A stretch of 64,000 nucleotides of DNA from Bordetella petrii. GTDB lineage: Bacteria; Pseudomonadota; Gammaproteobacteria; Burkholderiales; Burkholderiaceae_B. The DNA lies in contig WMBV01000002.1 in NCBI GenBank assembly GCA_017745595.1, positions 310,001 through 374,000 on the forward strand, in the 5' to 3' direction. The position numbers were made by a program, and so were the translations under genes. Within the stretch, counting starts at the first letter, position 1; each line of letters begins with the position of its first letter. Under the pieces are notes generated by a model. It did no database searches and had not been told where the DNA came from. It saw only the letters and a program-made list of their open reading frames with translations. Shown one piece after another: positions 25,991-34,050 of the stretch.

Positions 25991-27067
25991 TCATTGCACC
26001 GTGCGGGCCAGCACCGCGTACACGGCCTCCAGCGGGGCGGCCCGGGTGACCGCCTGGCCGATGCGCGGCATCAGCACGAAGCGGATCTCGCCGCCCTCGG
26101 TTTTCTTGTCGACCTGCATCAGTTCCAGCCAGCGGCCGGCCCCCAGGTCGGGCGCCACCGTGGGGCAGCCGATGGCCTGCACGAGATCGCGCACGCGCGC
26201 CACGTTGGCGCGCGGAAAGCCGGCGACTTCGGCCGACAGCTCGGCCGCCTGCACCATGCCGCAGCCCACGGCTTCGCCATGCAGCCATTCGCCATAGCCC
26301 AGGCCCGATTCAATGGCGTGGCCAAAGGTGTGGCCCAGGTTCAAGATGGCGCGCAGGCCCGATTCGCGCTCGTCCGCGCCCACCACCTGCGCCTTCAGCT
26401 CGCACGAACGGCGAATGGCGTAGGCCAGCGCGGCGGGATCCAGCGCGCGCAACGCGGCGGCATTGGTTTCGCACCAGCCCCAGAACTCGGCATCCAGGAT
26501 CAGGCCGTACTTGATGACCTCGGCCAGGCCGGCCGACACCTCGCGCGCCGGCAAGGTGCCCAGCACGTCGGTGTCGATCTCGACCGCTACCGGCTGGTAA
26601 AAGGCTCCCACCATGTTCTTGCCCAGCGGATGGTTCACCGCCGTCTTGCCGCCCACCGACGAGTCCACTTGGGCCAGCAGCGTGGTGGGCACCTGCACGA
26701 AGCGGATGCCGCGCATATAAACGGCGGCGGCAAAGCCCGTCATGTCGCCGATCACCCCGCCGCCCAGCGCCACCAGCACCGCGCGGCGGTCCAGGCGATG
26801 CGTCAGCAGGGCATCGAAAATCAGGTTCAGGGTCTGCCAGTCTTTGTGGGCTTCGCCGTCGGGCAGTTCGATGAACAGCACGCGCCGGCCGGTGCGCGCC
26901 AGCGCCGCCTGGGCGCGCGCGCCATACAGCGCCGCCACGGTGGGGTTGGTGACCACCGCAATGGCCGTGGCGTCGGCGGGAATGGACTGGTCCAGCGCAT
27001 CCAGGCGGCCCGGGCCGATATGGATGGGATAGCGGCCGCCGGGGGTATCGACGTCGACAACGGTCAT
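25991..27067 (-). CDS. aroB: 3-dehydroquinate synthase
   Basis: 358 residues. It converts DAHP to 3-dehydroquinate, the second step of the shikimate pathway, with NAD and a divalent metal. Conserved blocks: [65 protein letters not shown] and [12 protein letters not shown] (metal His ligands). The ATG at 27065-27067 overlaps the aroK stop by 4 bp, and GAGAAG precedes it. Confidence 0.97.
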   Translation of the reverse strand: MTVVDVDTPGGRYPIHIGPGRLDALDQSIPADATAIAVVTNPTVAALYGARAQAALARTGRRVLFIELPDGEAHKDWQTLNLIFDALLTHRLDRRAVLVALGGGVIGDMTGFAAAVYMRGIRFVQVPTTLLAQVDSSVGGKTAVNHPLGKNMVGAFYQPVAVEIDTDVLGTLPAREVSAGLAEVIKYGLILDAEFWGWCETNAAALRALDPAALAYAIRRSCELKAQVVGADERESGLRAILNLGHTFGHAIESGLGYGEWLHGEAVGCGMVQAAELSAEVAGFPRANVARVRDLVQAIGCPTVAPDLGAGRWLELMQVDKKTEGGEIRFVLMPRIGQAVTRAAPLEAVYAVLARTVQ

Positions 27068-27684
27068 GGATTCTTCTCGTAGGCTTGCAGCAGGGGCAGC
27101 AGCGATTTCACCAGATGGGACACCGGCATGGTGCCGGTATCGACGATCAGGTCGGCCACCTCTTGGTACAGAGGTTCGCGCTGGGCCAGCAGATTGCACA
27201 GGGTGCCGCGCGGATCGGGATTGGCCAGCAGCGGGCGATTGCGGTCGCGGCTGGTGCGCCGGACCAGTTCGTCGACGCTGGCGCGCAAATACACCACCAC
27301 GCCGCGTTCGCGCAGCACCCGGCGATTTTCCGGCGCCAGCACCGCACCGCCGCCGGTGGCCAGCACGACGCCGCGCCGCTGGGTGCAGTGTTCCAGCGCG
27401 GCGGCCTCGCGCTTGCGGAACCCGCCTTCGCCCTCGATCTCGAAAATGACCGGCACGCGCACGCCGCAGCGGGCTTCCAGCTCGTGGTCGAGGTCGATGA
27501 ACTCGCGTCCCAGCATGCGCGCCAGGCCCCGGCCGATGGTGGTCTTGCCCGCCCCCATCATGCCCACCAGGAAGATGGGCAGATCGTGCGGCAGCGACAC
27601 GCGCGGGGCCGCCTCGGCCGCCTCGCAGGGGCTGTGGCCGGGCTCCGGGTCCGGGGCGGGTTCTGTATGCTGCAATACATTCAT
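27064..27684 (-). CDS. aroK: shikimate kinase
   Basis: 206 residues. P-loop GMMGAGKTT (41-49), the shikimate-binding [11 protein letters not shown], and GGGAVL. It phosphorylates shikimate at the 3-hydroxyl with ATP. The N-terminus is about 30 residues longer than E. coli AroK, with a Pro/Glu-rich opening; the start ATG at 27682-27684 is the only one before the P-loop, so the extension is likely real. First gene of aroK-aroB-dgt, divergent from mrcA with 114 bp between. In other betaproteobacteria pilMNOPQ lies in that gap. Confidence 0.95.
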   Translation of the reverse strand: MNVLQHTEPAPDPEPGHSPCEAAEAAPRVSLPHDLPIFLVGMMGAGKTTIGRGLARMLGREFIDLDHELEARCGVRVPVIFEIEGEGGFRKREAAALEHCTQRRGVVLATGGGAVLAPENRRVLRERGVVVYLRASVDELVRRTSRDRNRPLLANPDPRGTLCNLLAQREPLYQEVADLIVDTGTMPVSHLVKSLLPLLQAYEKNP

Positions 27685-27798
27685 AGCGGCATTATCCCAT
27701 CGCTGGCGAGTTGCCCGCTTACCACACTGAACAAATTTGTTACAGAAACCCGGTGACGGGGGACAAGTGGGTGTACAGATGCCCGTAAAATCGCCGCG

Positions 27799-30255
27799 AT
27801 GAGCAAGTCGCAGAATTCTTCCAAAAAAGCCCCAGCCCCCAAGCACGGATCGCCCATTTTGCGGTTTTTCGTAAAGATGGGCATTTTCTTCGGCGGCCTG
27901 GCGCTGTGTGGCGTCTTGCTGGGCGGCATGGCGTTGGCATTGGCCTGGCCCAACCTGCCCGACCTGCACGCCATGACCGATTACCGGCCGCGCGTGCCGC
28001 TGCGCGTCTATACGGCCGACCACGTGCTCATCGGCGAGTTCGGCGAAGAACGCCGCAACGTGCTGCGCTTCAACGAATTTCCCGACGTCATGAAATCGGC
28101 CGTGCTGGCCGCCGAAGACGACCGCTTCTACCAGCACGGCGGCATCGATTGGGCCGGCGTGGTGCGCGCCGGCTTGGCCAACGTGCTCAGCATGTCGAAG
28201 TCGCAAGGCGCCAGCACCATCACCATGCAGGTCGCGCGCAACTTCTACCTGTCGTCCGAAAAAACCTATTCGCGCAAGTTCTACGAACTGCTGCTGACCT
28301 TCAAAATCGAATCCGAGCTCACCAAAGACCAGATCCTCGAGCTCTACATGAACCAGATCTACCTGGGCCACCGCGCCTACGGCTTCGCCGCCGCTTCGCG
28401 CACCTATTTCGGCAAGCCCGTATCGCAGGTCACGGCGGCCGAGGCCGCCATGCTGGCGGGCATCCCCAAGGCGCCGTCGCGTTTCAACCCCATCGCCAAC
28501 CGGCCCCGCGCCGAACTGCGCCAGCACTATGTGCTGGGCCGCATGCATTCGCTGGGCTACCTGACCGACAGCGAATACCAGCAAGCCAAGGCGCAGCCCA
28601 TCATCATGAAAGCGGCCGAGGGCACGCCCGCCGGCGGCTATGCCATCCACGGCGAATATGTGGCCGAACTGGCGCGCCAGCTGCTCTACGGCATCTACCA
28701 AGACGACCTGTATTCGCGCGGCATCAACATTTACACCACGGTGCGCTCGAAAGACCAGGAATCGGCCTATCACGCGGTGCGCGAGGGCGTGCTGCAATAC
28801 ACGCGCCGCGCCATCTACCCGGGGCCCGAAGAACAGCTCGACATGCCCGAGGGCGTAGAAAAGAACCCCCAGGCGCTCGACGACTACCTGGATGGCGTGT
28901 TCGAAAAATATCCCGACAGCGACGACCTGCTCACGGCCGTCGTGTTGTCGGCCAGCCCCACCGAAATCAAGGTGGCGCGCAGCGCCAACGAAATCATCAC
29001 CATCGACGACAAGAAGGCGCTGGGGGTGGTGGCGCGTTCGCTGGGCAGCAAGGCACCGGCCGAACGCCGCCTGCAGCGCGGCTCGGTGGTGTACATCCAC
29101 AAATACGGCGACGGCTGGGAAGTCATCAACATGCCGGCGGTGCAGGCCGCCTTCGTGTCGCTGTCGCCGCAAGACGGCGCGATCCGCGCCATGGTGGGCG
29201 GCTTCGATTTCTACCGCGGCAAGTTCAACCGCGTCACCCAGGCCTGGCGCCAGCCCGGCTCGAACATCAAGCCGTTCATCTATGCGGCCTCGCTCGAACG
29301 CGGCCTGACGCCGGCCACGCAGATATCCGACCAACCTTTCGAACTGACCGCCGAACAGACCGGATCGAAGGCCTGGCACCCCAAGAACTACGGCAACACG
29401 TACGAGCCCATGCTGACCATGCGCCAGGGCCTGTACAAGTCCAAGAACATGGTCTCGATCCGCATACTGCAGGCCATCGGCCCGCAGTATGCGCAAGACT
29501 ACCTGACCCGCTTCGGCTTCGACAAGGCACGCCAGCCGGCCGTGCTACCGCTGGCCCTGGGAGCGGGCTCGGTCACGCCGCTGCAACTGGCGGGTGCGTA
29601 TTCGGTGTTCGCCAACGGCGGCTACCGCATCGCGCCTTACCTGATCGAACGGGTCACCGACAGCAGCGGCAAGGTGCTGATGCAGTCCAAGCCCATCGTC
29701 GCGGGCGACGCCGCGGCCCGCGCCATCGACCCGCGCACCGCCTGGGTCATGGACAACATGCTGCGCGGCGTGGCCACCAGCGGTACCGCGGCCCGCGCGC
29801 GCGCCACGCTCAAGCGCTCGGACATCGCCGGCAAGACCGGCACCACCAATGAATCGGTCGACGCCTGGTTCTCGGGCTATACGCCCACCCTGGTGGCCAC
29901 GGCCTGGATGGGCTTCGACCAGCCCAAGTCGCTGGGTTCGCGCGAAACCGGCGGCGGCGTGGCCATGCCGATCTGGCTGGACTACATGGCCGACATGCTC
30001 AAGGGCGTGCCCGAGCAGAAAGAGCGCCCGCGCCCCGATGGCCTGCTGGTCGAGCGCGGCGAGTTTTATTTTTCGGAGTTCCCGCCGGGCCAGGCGGTGG
30101 CACGGCTGGGGCTGTCTGAGCCCACCCCGGCCGAAACCGACCAGCTGGGTGATTTCCTGAACGATCTGGTGGGCGGCCGCGACAACAACATCCGCGTCTC
30201 GCCCGAGCTGAACCGCGAACAACAGGCTCCCTGGTCGCAGAAGATTCCGTTCTGA
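27799..30255 (+). CDS. mrcA: penicillin-binding protein 1A
   Basis: 818 residues, inner-membrane bifunctional class A PBP that polymerises and crosslinks peptidoglycan. A membrane anchor at about 20-50 is followed by the GT51 glycosyltransferase, with EDDRFYQHGGID (106-117) and GASTITMQVARNF. The transpeptidase has SxxK in PGSNIKPF, SxN as SKN in KSKNMVS, and KTGTTN. An OB-like insert lies between the two domains, as in PBP1A of gram-negative bacteria. Starts 18 bp after a TACAGAT-like stretch with no strong ribosome site; the ATG at 27799 is supported by the short basic N-terminus. Confidence 0.97.
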   Translation: MSKSQNSSKKAPAPKHGSPILRFFVKMGIFFGGLALCGVLLGGMALALAWPNLPDLHAMTDYRPRVPLRVYTADHVLIGEFGEERRNVLRFNEFPDVMKSAVLAAEDDRFYQHGGIDWAGVVRAGLANVLSMSKSQGASTITMQVARNFYLSSEKTYSRKFYELLLTFKIESELTKDQILELYMNQIYLGHRAYGFAAASRTYFGKPVSQVTAAEAAMLAGIPKAPSRFNPIANRPRAELRQHYVLGRMHSLGYLTDSEYQQAKAQPIIMKAAEGTPAGGYAIHGEYVAELARQLLYGIYQDDLYSRGINIYTTVRSKDQESAYHAVREGVLQYTRRAIYPGPEEQLDMPEGVEKNPQALDDYLDGVFEKYPDSDDLLTAVVLSASPTEIKVARSANEIITIDDKKALGVVARSLGSKAPAERRLQRGSVVYIHKYGDGWEVINMPAVQAAFVSLSPQDGAIRAMVGGFDFYRGKFNRVTQAWRQPGSNIKPFIYAASLERGLTPATQISDQPFELTAEQTGSKAWHPKNYGNTYEPMLTMRQGLYKSKNMVSIRILQAIGPQYAQDYLTRFGFDKARQPAVLPLALGAGSVTPLQLAGAYSVFANGGYRIAPYLIERVTDSSGKVLMQSKPIVAGDAAARAIDPRTAWVMDNMLRGVATSGTAARARATLKRSDIAGKTGTTNESVDAWFSGYTPTLVATAWMGFDQPKSLGSRETGGGVAMPIWLDYMADMLKGVPEQKERPRPDGLLVERGEFYFSEFPPGQAVARLGLSEPTPAETDQLGDFLNDLVGGRDNNIRVSPELNREQQAPWSQKIPF

Positions 30256-30279
30256 CCCAGGCTGCCGCCCCGTGCGGGG

Positions 30280-30609
30280 TTACAGCCGCACGGTCACCGG
30301 CACGCCCGCGGCTTCGGAACATATCTGCGACAGCGCGTCGGGCAATTGCGGCCCCCCGCGCGTGTCGTTCCAGTGCTGGCCATCGTAGCGGTAGTGAAAG
30401 CCGCCGCTGCGGGCGGCAAGCCAGAGCTCTTGCATGGCGGCCTGGCTGTTCACGACCACGTGGGTGCCGTCTTCGAAAACCAGCGTCAGCACATTGCCGC
30501 TGCGGCTGGTTTCAATATCGACATCCTGCGAAGCCGCCCAGTCATCGGCCTGGCTTTCGATGGTGTCCAGTACTTGGTCGACCAACGCAAGGAATTCGGT
30601 TTCAGTCAT
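30280..30609 (-). CDS. cyaY: iron-sulfur cluster assembly protein CyaY (frataxin)
   Basis: 109 residues. Frataxin fold: acidic first helix (TETEFLALVDQVLDTIESQADDW), then VDIETSRSGNVLTLVFEDGTHVVVNSQ and the conserved QELWLAARSGGFHYRY. It binds iron and tunes IscS activity during Fe-S assembly. Convergent with mrcA (25 bp gap holding a small CCCCG/CGGGG hairpin) and divergent from lptM. Confidence 0.95.
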   Translation of the reverse strand: MTETEFLALVDQVLDTIESQADDWAASQDVDIETSRSGNVLTLVFEDGTHVVVNSQAAMQELWLAARSGGFHYRYDGQHWNDTRGGPQLPDALSQICSEAAGVPVTVRL

Positions 30610-30664
30610 AATCGAACCTGCAAGAATTACGGAGTTTCGAGTGTTCCACTTGGCATGCAGCCGC

Positions 30665-30817
30665 ATGGTCTTACGCATTGTAGCCACGCTTGCCGCGACC
30701 GGCCTGGTCGCCGCCTGCGGCTTCAAGGGCCCGCTGTACCTGCCGCCCCAGCCCGGCCAACCCGAGCCGCCGCCCGCTCAGCAGCCCAATATTCCTCCCC
30801 CCGACACGCTTCCATGA
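30665..30817 (+). CDS. lptM: LptM-like small outer-membrane lipoprotein
   Basis: 50 residues. Lipoprotein signal peptide with lipobox LVAAC (cleavage before Cys near residue 18), followed by GFKGPLYLPPQP and a Pro/Gln-rich tail. CGxKGPLYxPP is the mark of LptM (YifL), which helps disulfide maturation of the LptD LPS translocon. The gene always sits just before lysA; here its stop overlaps the lysA ATG (ATGA). Confidence 0.85.
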   Translation: MVLRIVATLAATGLVAACGFKGPLYLPPQPGQPEPPPAQQPNIPPPDTLP

Positions 30818-32106
30818 CATCCCCGCATTCCGCGCGGCCGTGCCTTACCGGGCACCCGCATTTCCATTACCAGAACGGCGTGCTGCATGCCGAAGACGTG
30901 GCGCTCGACAGCCTGGCCAGCCAGCTCGGCACGCCGTTGTATGTGTATTCGCGCGCGGCGCTGGGGCAGGCCTGGCGTTCGTACGCCGATGCCATCGGCA
31001 CGCGCCCGGTGCTGGTCTGTTACGGCATGAAGGCCAATTCCAACCTGGCCGTGCTCAAAGAATTCGCCCGCCTGGGCGCCGGTTTCGACATCGTGTCGGG
31101 CGGCGAACTGCGGCGCGTGCTGGCCGCCGGCGGCGATCCGGCCAAGATCGTGTTCTCGGGCGTGGGCAAGCAGCCCTGGGAAATGCGCGCCGCCCTGCAG
31201 GCCGGCGTCAAGTGCTTCAACGTCGAATCGCAGGCCGAACTGCATTGCCTGTCCGACGTGGCGCAGTCCATGGGCCAGCGCGCGCGGGTCTCGTTGCGCG
31301 TCAATCCCGACGTCGACGCGCAAACCCACCCGTATATTTCCACCGGCCTGAAAGAAAACAAGTTCGGCATCGCCATCGAATCGGCGCTCGATGCCTATCG
31401 CACCGCCGCTTCGCTGCCGGGCCTGGATGTCGTCGGGGTCGATTGCCACATCGGCTCGCAGCTCACCGACATCAGCCCCTATTTCGACGCGCTGGAAAAA
31501 CTGCTCGACCTGATCCAGCAACTCGATGCCGCGGGCATCGCCATCCAGCATCTCGACCTGGGCGGCGGCCTGGGCATCCGCTACACCGACGAAGTGCCGC
31601 CGTCGCCCAAGGCGCTGCTCGACCAGGTATTCGAGCGCCTGCAGGCCCGCGGCCTGGCGCGTCTGCACCTGGTGCTGGAACCCGGCCGCTCGCTGGTGGG
31701 CAACGCCGGGGTGCTGCTGACCACGGTGCAATACCTGAAGCACGCCCAGGCCCGCAACTTCGCCATCGTCGACGCGGCCATGAACGACCTGCTGCGCCCC
31801 GCGCTGTACGACGCCTACCACGGCGTGCAACCCGTGGTGCCGCGCGACGCCGCCGCCACCGAATACGACATCGTCGGCCCGGTCTGCGAAAGCGCCGACT
31901 GGCTGGCGCGCCAGCGCAAACTGGCGCTGCAGGCGGGCGACGTACTGGCGCTGGAATCGGCGGGCGCATACGCCATGGTCATGGCCAGCAACTACAACAC
32001 GCGCGCCCGCGCGGCCGAAGTCATGGTCGACGGCAGCCGCCACTACATCGTGCGCCAGCGCGAAACGCTCGACGACCTGCTGCGAGGGGAGTCGACGCTG
32101 CCCTGA
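30814..32106 (+). CDS. lysA: diaminopimelate decarboxylase
   Basis: 430 residues. PLP fold-III enzyme making L-lysine from meso-diaminopimelate. Lys-PLP site in VCYGMKANSN (about residue 73), HIGSQ, the Gly-rich LDLGGGLGIRY phosphate loop, EPGRS, and the C-terminal CESAD and SAGAYAMVMASNYN substrate motifs. ATGA overlap with lptM shows translational coupling. The open frame extends upstream through cyaY antisense and is not coding there. Confidence 0.97.
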   Translation: MTSPHSARPCLTGHPHFHYQNGVLHAEDVALDSLASQLGTPLYVYSRAALGQAWRSYADAIGTRPVLVCYGMKANSNLAVLKEFARLGAGFDIVSGGELRRVLAAGGDPAKIVFSGVGKQPWEMRAALQAGVKCFNVESQAELHCLSDVAQSMGQRARVSLRVNPDVDAQTHPYISTGLKENKFGIAIESALDAYRTAASLPGLDVVGVDCHIGSQLTDISPYFDALEKLLDLIQQLDAAGIAIQHLDLGGGLGIRYTDEVPPSPKALLDQVFERLQARGLARLHLVLEPGRSLVGNAGVLLTTVQYLKHAQARNFAIVDAAMNDLLRPALYDAYHGVQPVVPRDAAATEYDIVGPVCESADWLARQRKLALQAGDVLALESAGAYAMVMASNYNTRARAAEVMVDGSRHYIVRQRETLDDLLRGESTLP

Positions 32107-32147
32107 CGGGGGGCGGGCGGCGCGGCCCAGGGTATCCAGGGAATTCC

Positions 32148-32240
32148 GTTCTTCTGGCGTCGTCGCGCGGTGGCGTGAACGCCTTGGCTTCACGGTGCCG
32201 TCCGGGCGCCCCGCGCACCCGGGCCCGGCCCCGAGGCGCC
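32148..32240 (+). repeat. 93-bp repeat, left copy of an inverted pair
   Basis: Matches the reverse complement of 32568-32660 at 88 of 93 positions by eye. The copies face each other across about 330 bp between lysA and ccsA. GC-rich, no coding potential. Together with the right copy it could be a small non-autonomous mobile element or a duplicated intergenic repeat. Confidence 0.9.
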
Positions 32241-32296
32241 GGGGGCCATTCATGTGGTGGCTTGCCGAGGTTGTGAAAGACATACGCCTCAGACCA

Positions 32297-32369
32297 GGTG
32301 TCTGACTCCCGCAGGGTGTCGGACACCGTACGACTGAGACGGCTGCGGCTCACAGCGGTGTCAGGCACC
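32297..32369. repeat. intergenic palindrome plus half palindrome
   Basis: A full GGTGTCTGAC palindrome with one mismatch (32297-32327), then after 29 bp a half element GGTGTCAGGCACC (32357-32369). It is the same two-subtype arrangement seen at 24734, 38824 and 53732, but the second palindrome is truncated. Confidence 0.85.
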
Positions 32370-32410
32370 TGGCGATACCCGGAAAATCACGGCACAGACC
32401 ACGCGCCGAA

Positions 32411-32472
32411 TGGCCATCCCGGCCGCGCTGGGCGGCCGGGATGGCCAGCCCCGCCCGGTTTTCTTCTTTTTT
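32411..32472 (+). terminator. strong hairpin with distal T-rich tract, likely end of lysA transcript
   Basis: Perfect 15-bp stem (32411-32425 with 32433-32447; arms begin TGGCCATCCCGGCCG) and a 7-nt loop. A TTTTCTTCTTTTTT tract starts 11 nt after the stem, farther than in a classic intrinsic terminator, so termination is likely but not certain. Confidence 0.55.
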
Positions 32473-32567
32473 AACAACGTGGCAGCAAAACGCAAGCACT
32501 CAGACCGTGCCAGCAATGCGGCGAACGATATGCATCGCAAGTCGTCGCGCGGTGGCGTGAGTGCCGC

Positions 32568-32660
32568 GGCGCCTCGGGGCCGGGCCCGGGCGCACGGGGC
32601 GCCCGGACGGCACCGTGAAGCCAAGGCACTCACGCCACCACGCGACGACGCCAGAAGAAC
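32568..32660 (-). repeat. 93-bp repeat, right copy of an inverted pair
   Basis: Inverted copy of 32148-32240. Its outer 25 bp (32625-32649) also pairs with 32541-32565 just outside its left edge with one mismatch, so this copy can form its own long hairpin. The right end lies 41 bp before the ccsA stop codon. Confidence 0.9.
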
Positions 32661-32701
32661 TCCAACCCGCGTCCCCCGGCACCAGGCTCAAGCCTAGCCG
32701 C

Positions 32702-34042
32702 CTACAGCTCCCCGTACGAATGCAACCCCGACAGGAACATGTTGACCCCCAGGAACGCGAAGCCGGTCACCAGCAGCCCCACCAGCGCCCAATAGGCCGC
32801 CAGTTGGCCGCGCAGCCCCTTCATCAGGCGCATATGCAGCCAGGCCGCGTAGTTCAGCCACACGATCAGGGCCCAGGTTTCTTTCGGATCCCATTGCCAA
32901 TAGGCGCCCCAGGCGTCGGCCGCCCACAGCGCGCCCAGGATGGTGGCCACCGTGAAGAACGCGAAGCCGATGGCGATGGCCCGGTACATGATGTCGTCCA
33001 GCACCTCCAGCGACGGCAGCGCCTGGGCGATGCGGCGCCGGCCCAGCAAGATGCCGCCCACGACGATCGCCCCCACGCCGAAGTAGATCATCCAGGTGGC
33101 CGACATGCCTTCGGTGCGGAACACCATCGGTTCGACGCACAGCAGCACCCCCAGCACGAACAGCGGCGCCAGCTTGGCCCACGACGTGGTGGTGCCGTGC
33201 TGCTTGACCAGGTAGGCGAATCCCACCATGGCCGATAACGAGAACGTGCCGTAGCCGATGAAATTGGCGGGCACGTGCAGCTTCATCCACCAGCTTTTCA
33301 GGGCGGGCACCAGGGGCTGGATCTGGCCCGCGTCGCGCGTGTAGGCATACCACAGCAGGAACACCGTGGCCGACGAAATCACCAGCAGCACGAAACCGCC
33401 CAGGGCCCGGGTCGCGTACTTGCGCTCGTAATACAGGTAGAACAGCGCCGTGATCAGCGAAAACAGCACGAAGACTTCGTACAGGTTGCTGACCGGAATG
33501 TGGCCCAGGTCGGGGCCCATCAGGTGCCCCTCGCGCCAGCGCACCAGCATGCCGGTCACGCCCGCGAACACGGCGCCCCAGGTCAGGGCCGTGCCCAGCC
33601 AGGCCGCGGTGGGGCTGAATATGCCGATCCAGTAGCAGGCCGTGGCCAGGATGAACAGGGCGCTCATCCACAAAATGGCCGACTGCGACGAGAACAGGTA
33701 CTTCAGGAAAAACACCTGCTCGGCACGGGCCAGGTCATTCTGGTAAAGCAGCAGCGCCAGCCCGGCCGCCAGAGCGCAGGCGATCATCAGGCGCCGCAGC
33801 GGGCGCCACAGCCAGCCCAGCCAGGTCAGCACGAATACTGCGCCGCACAGGATGATCTTTTCGTAATAATCCATGGCGCTGCCGTAGCCGGTCAGCGCAT
33901 AGCCGGCGCCAGCCGCCAGCAACAGGAAAAAGACGATGTCGGTCCAGTCGGGCCGGCCGCGCTGCAAGCGCGCGTCGCCGGTGGACGACAAATCGGCCTG
34001 CCACAGCGCATCGGACGAATGGGAAGAAGTGCTTACAGACAT
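32702..34042 (-). CDS. ccsA: cytochrome c biogenesis protein CcsA/ResC (heme handling and ligation)
   Basis: 446 residues with about ten membrane helices. The heme-handling WWD-type motif WGAYWQWDPKETWALIVWL lies near residues 363-381, with flanking conserved His residues (KLHVPANFIGYG; LHMRL). With CcsB it forms the system II synthetase that exports heme and attaches it to CxxCH cytochromes. The ATG at 34040-34042 gives a normal ResC length; 8 bp after ccsB. Confidence 0.93.
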   Translation of the reverse strand: MSVSTSSHSSDALWQADLSSTGDARLQRGRPDWTDIVFFLLLAAGAGYALTGYGSAMDYYEKIILCGAVFVLTWLGWLWRPLRRLMIACALAAGLALLLYQNDLARAEQVFFLKYLFSSQSAILWMSALFILATACYWIGIFSPTAAWLGTALTWGAVFAGVTGMLVRWREGHLMGPDLGHIPVSNLYEVFVLFSLITALFYLYYERKYATRALGGFVLLVISSATVFLLWYAYTRDAGQIQPLVPALKSWWMKLHVPANFIGYGTFSLSAMVGFAYLVKQHGTTTSWAKLAPLFVLGVLLCVEPMVFRTEGMSATWMIYFGVGAIVVGGILLGRRRIAQALPSLEVLDDIMYRAIAIGFAFFTVATILGALWAADAWGAYWQWDPKETWALIVWLNYAAWLHMRLMKGLRGQLAAYWALVGLLVTGFAFLGVNMFLSGLHSYGEL

Positions 34043-34050
34043 GGAAAACC

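Noticed and set aside
30434-30664. Upstream extension of the small lipoprotein frame
   Set aside because: The lipobox defines a short signal peptide starting at 30665; upstream codons are antisense to cyaY.
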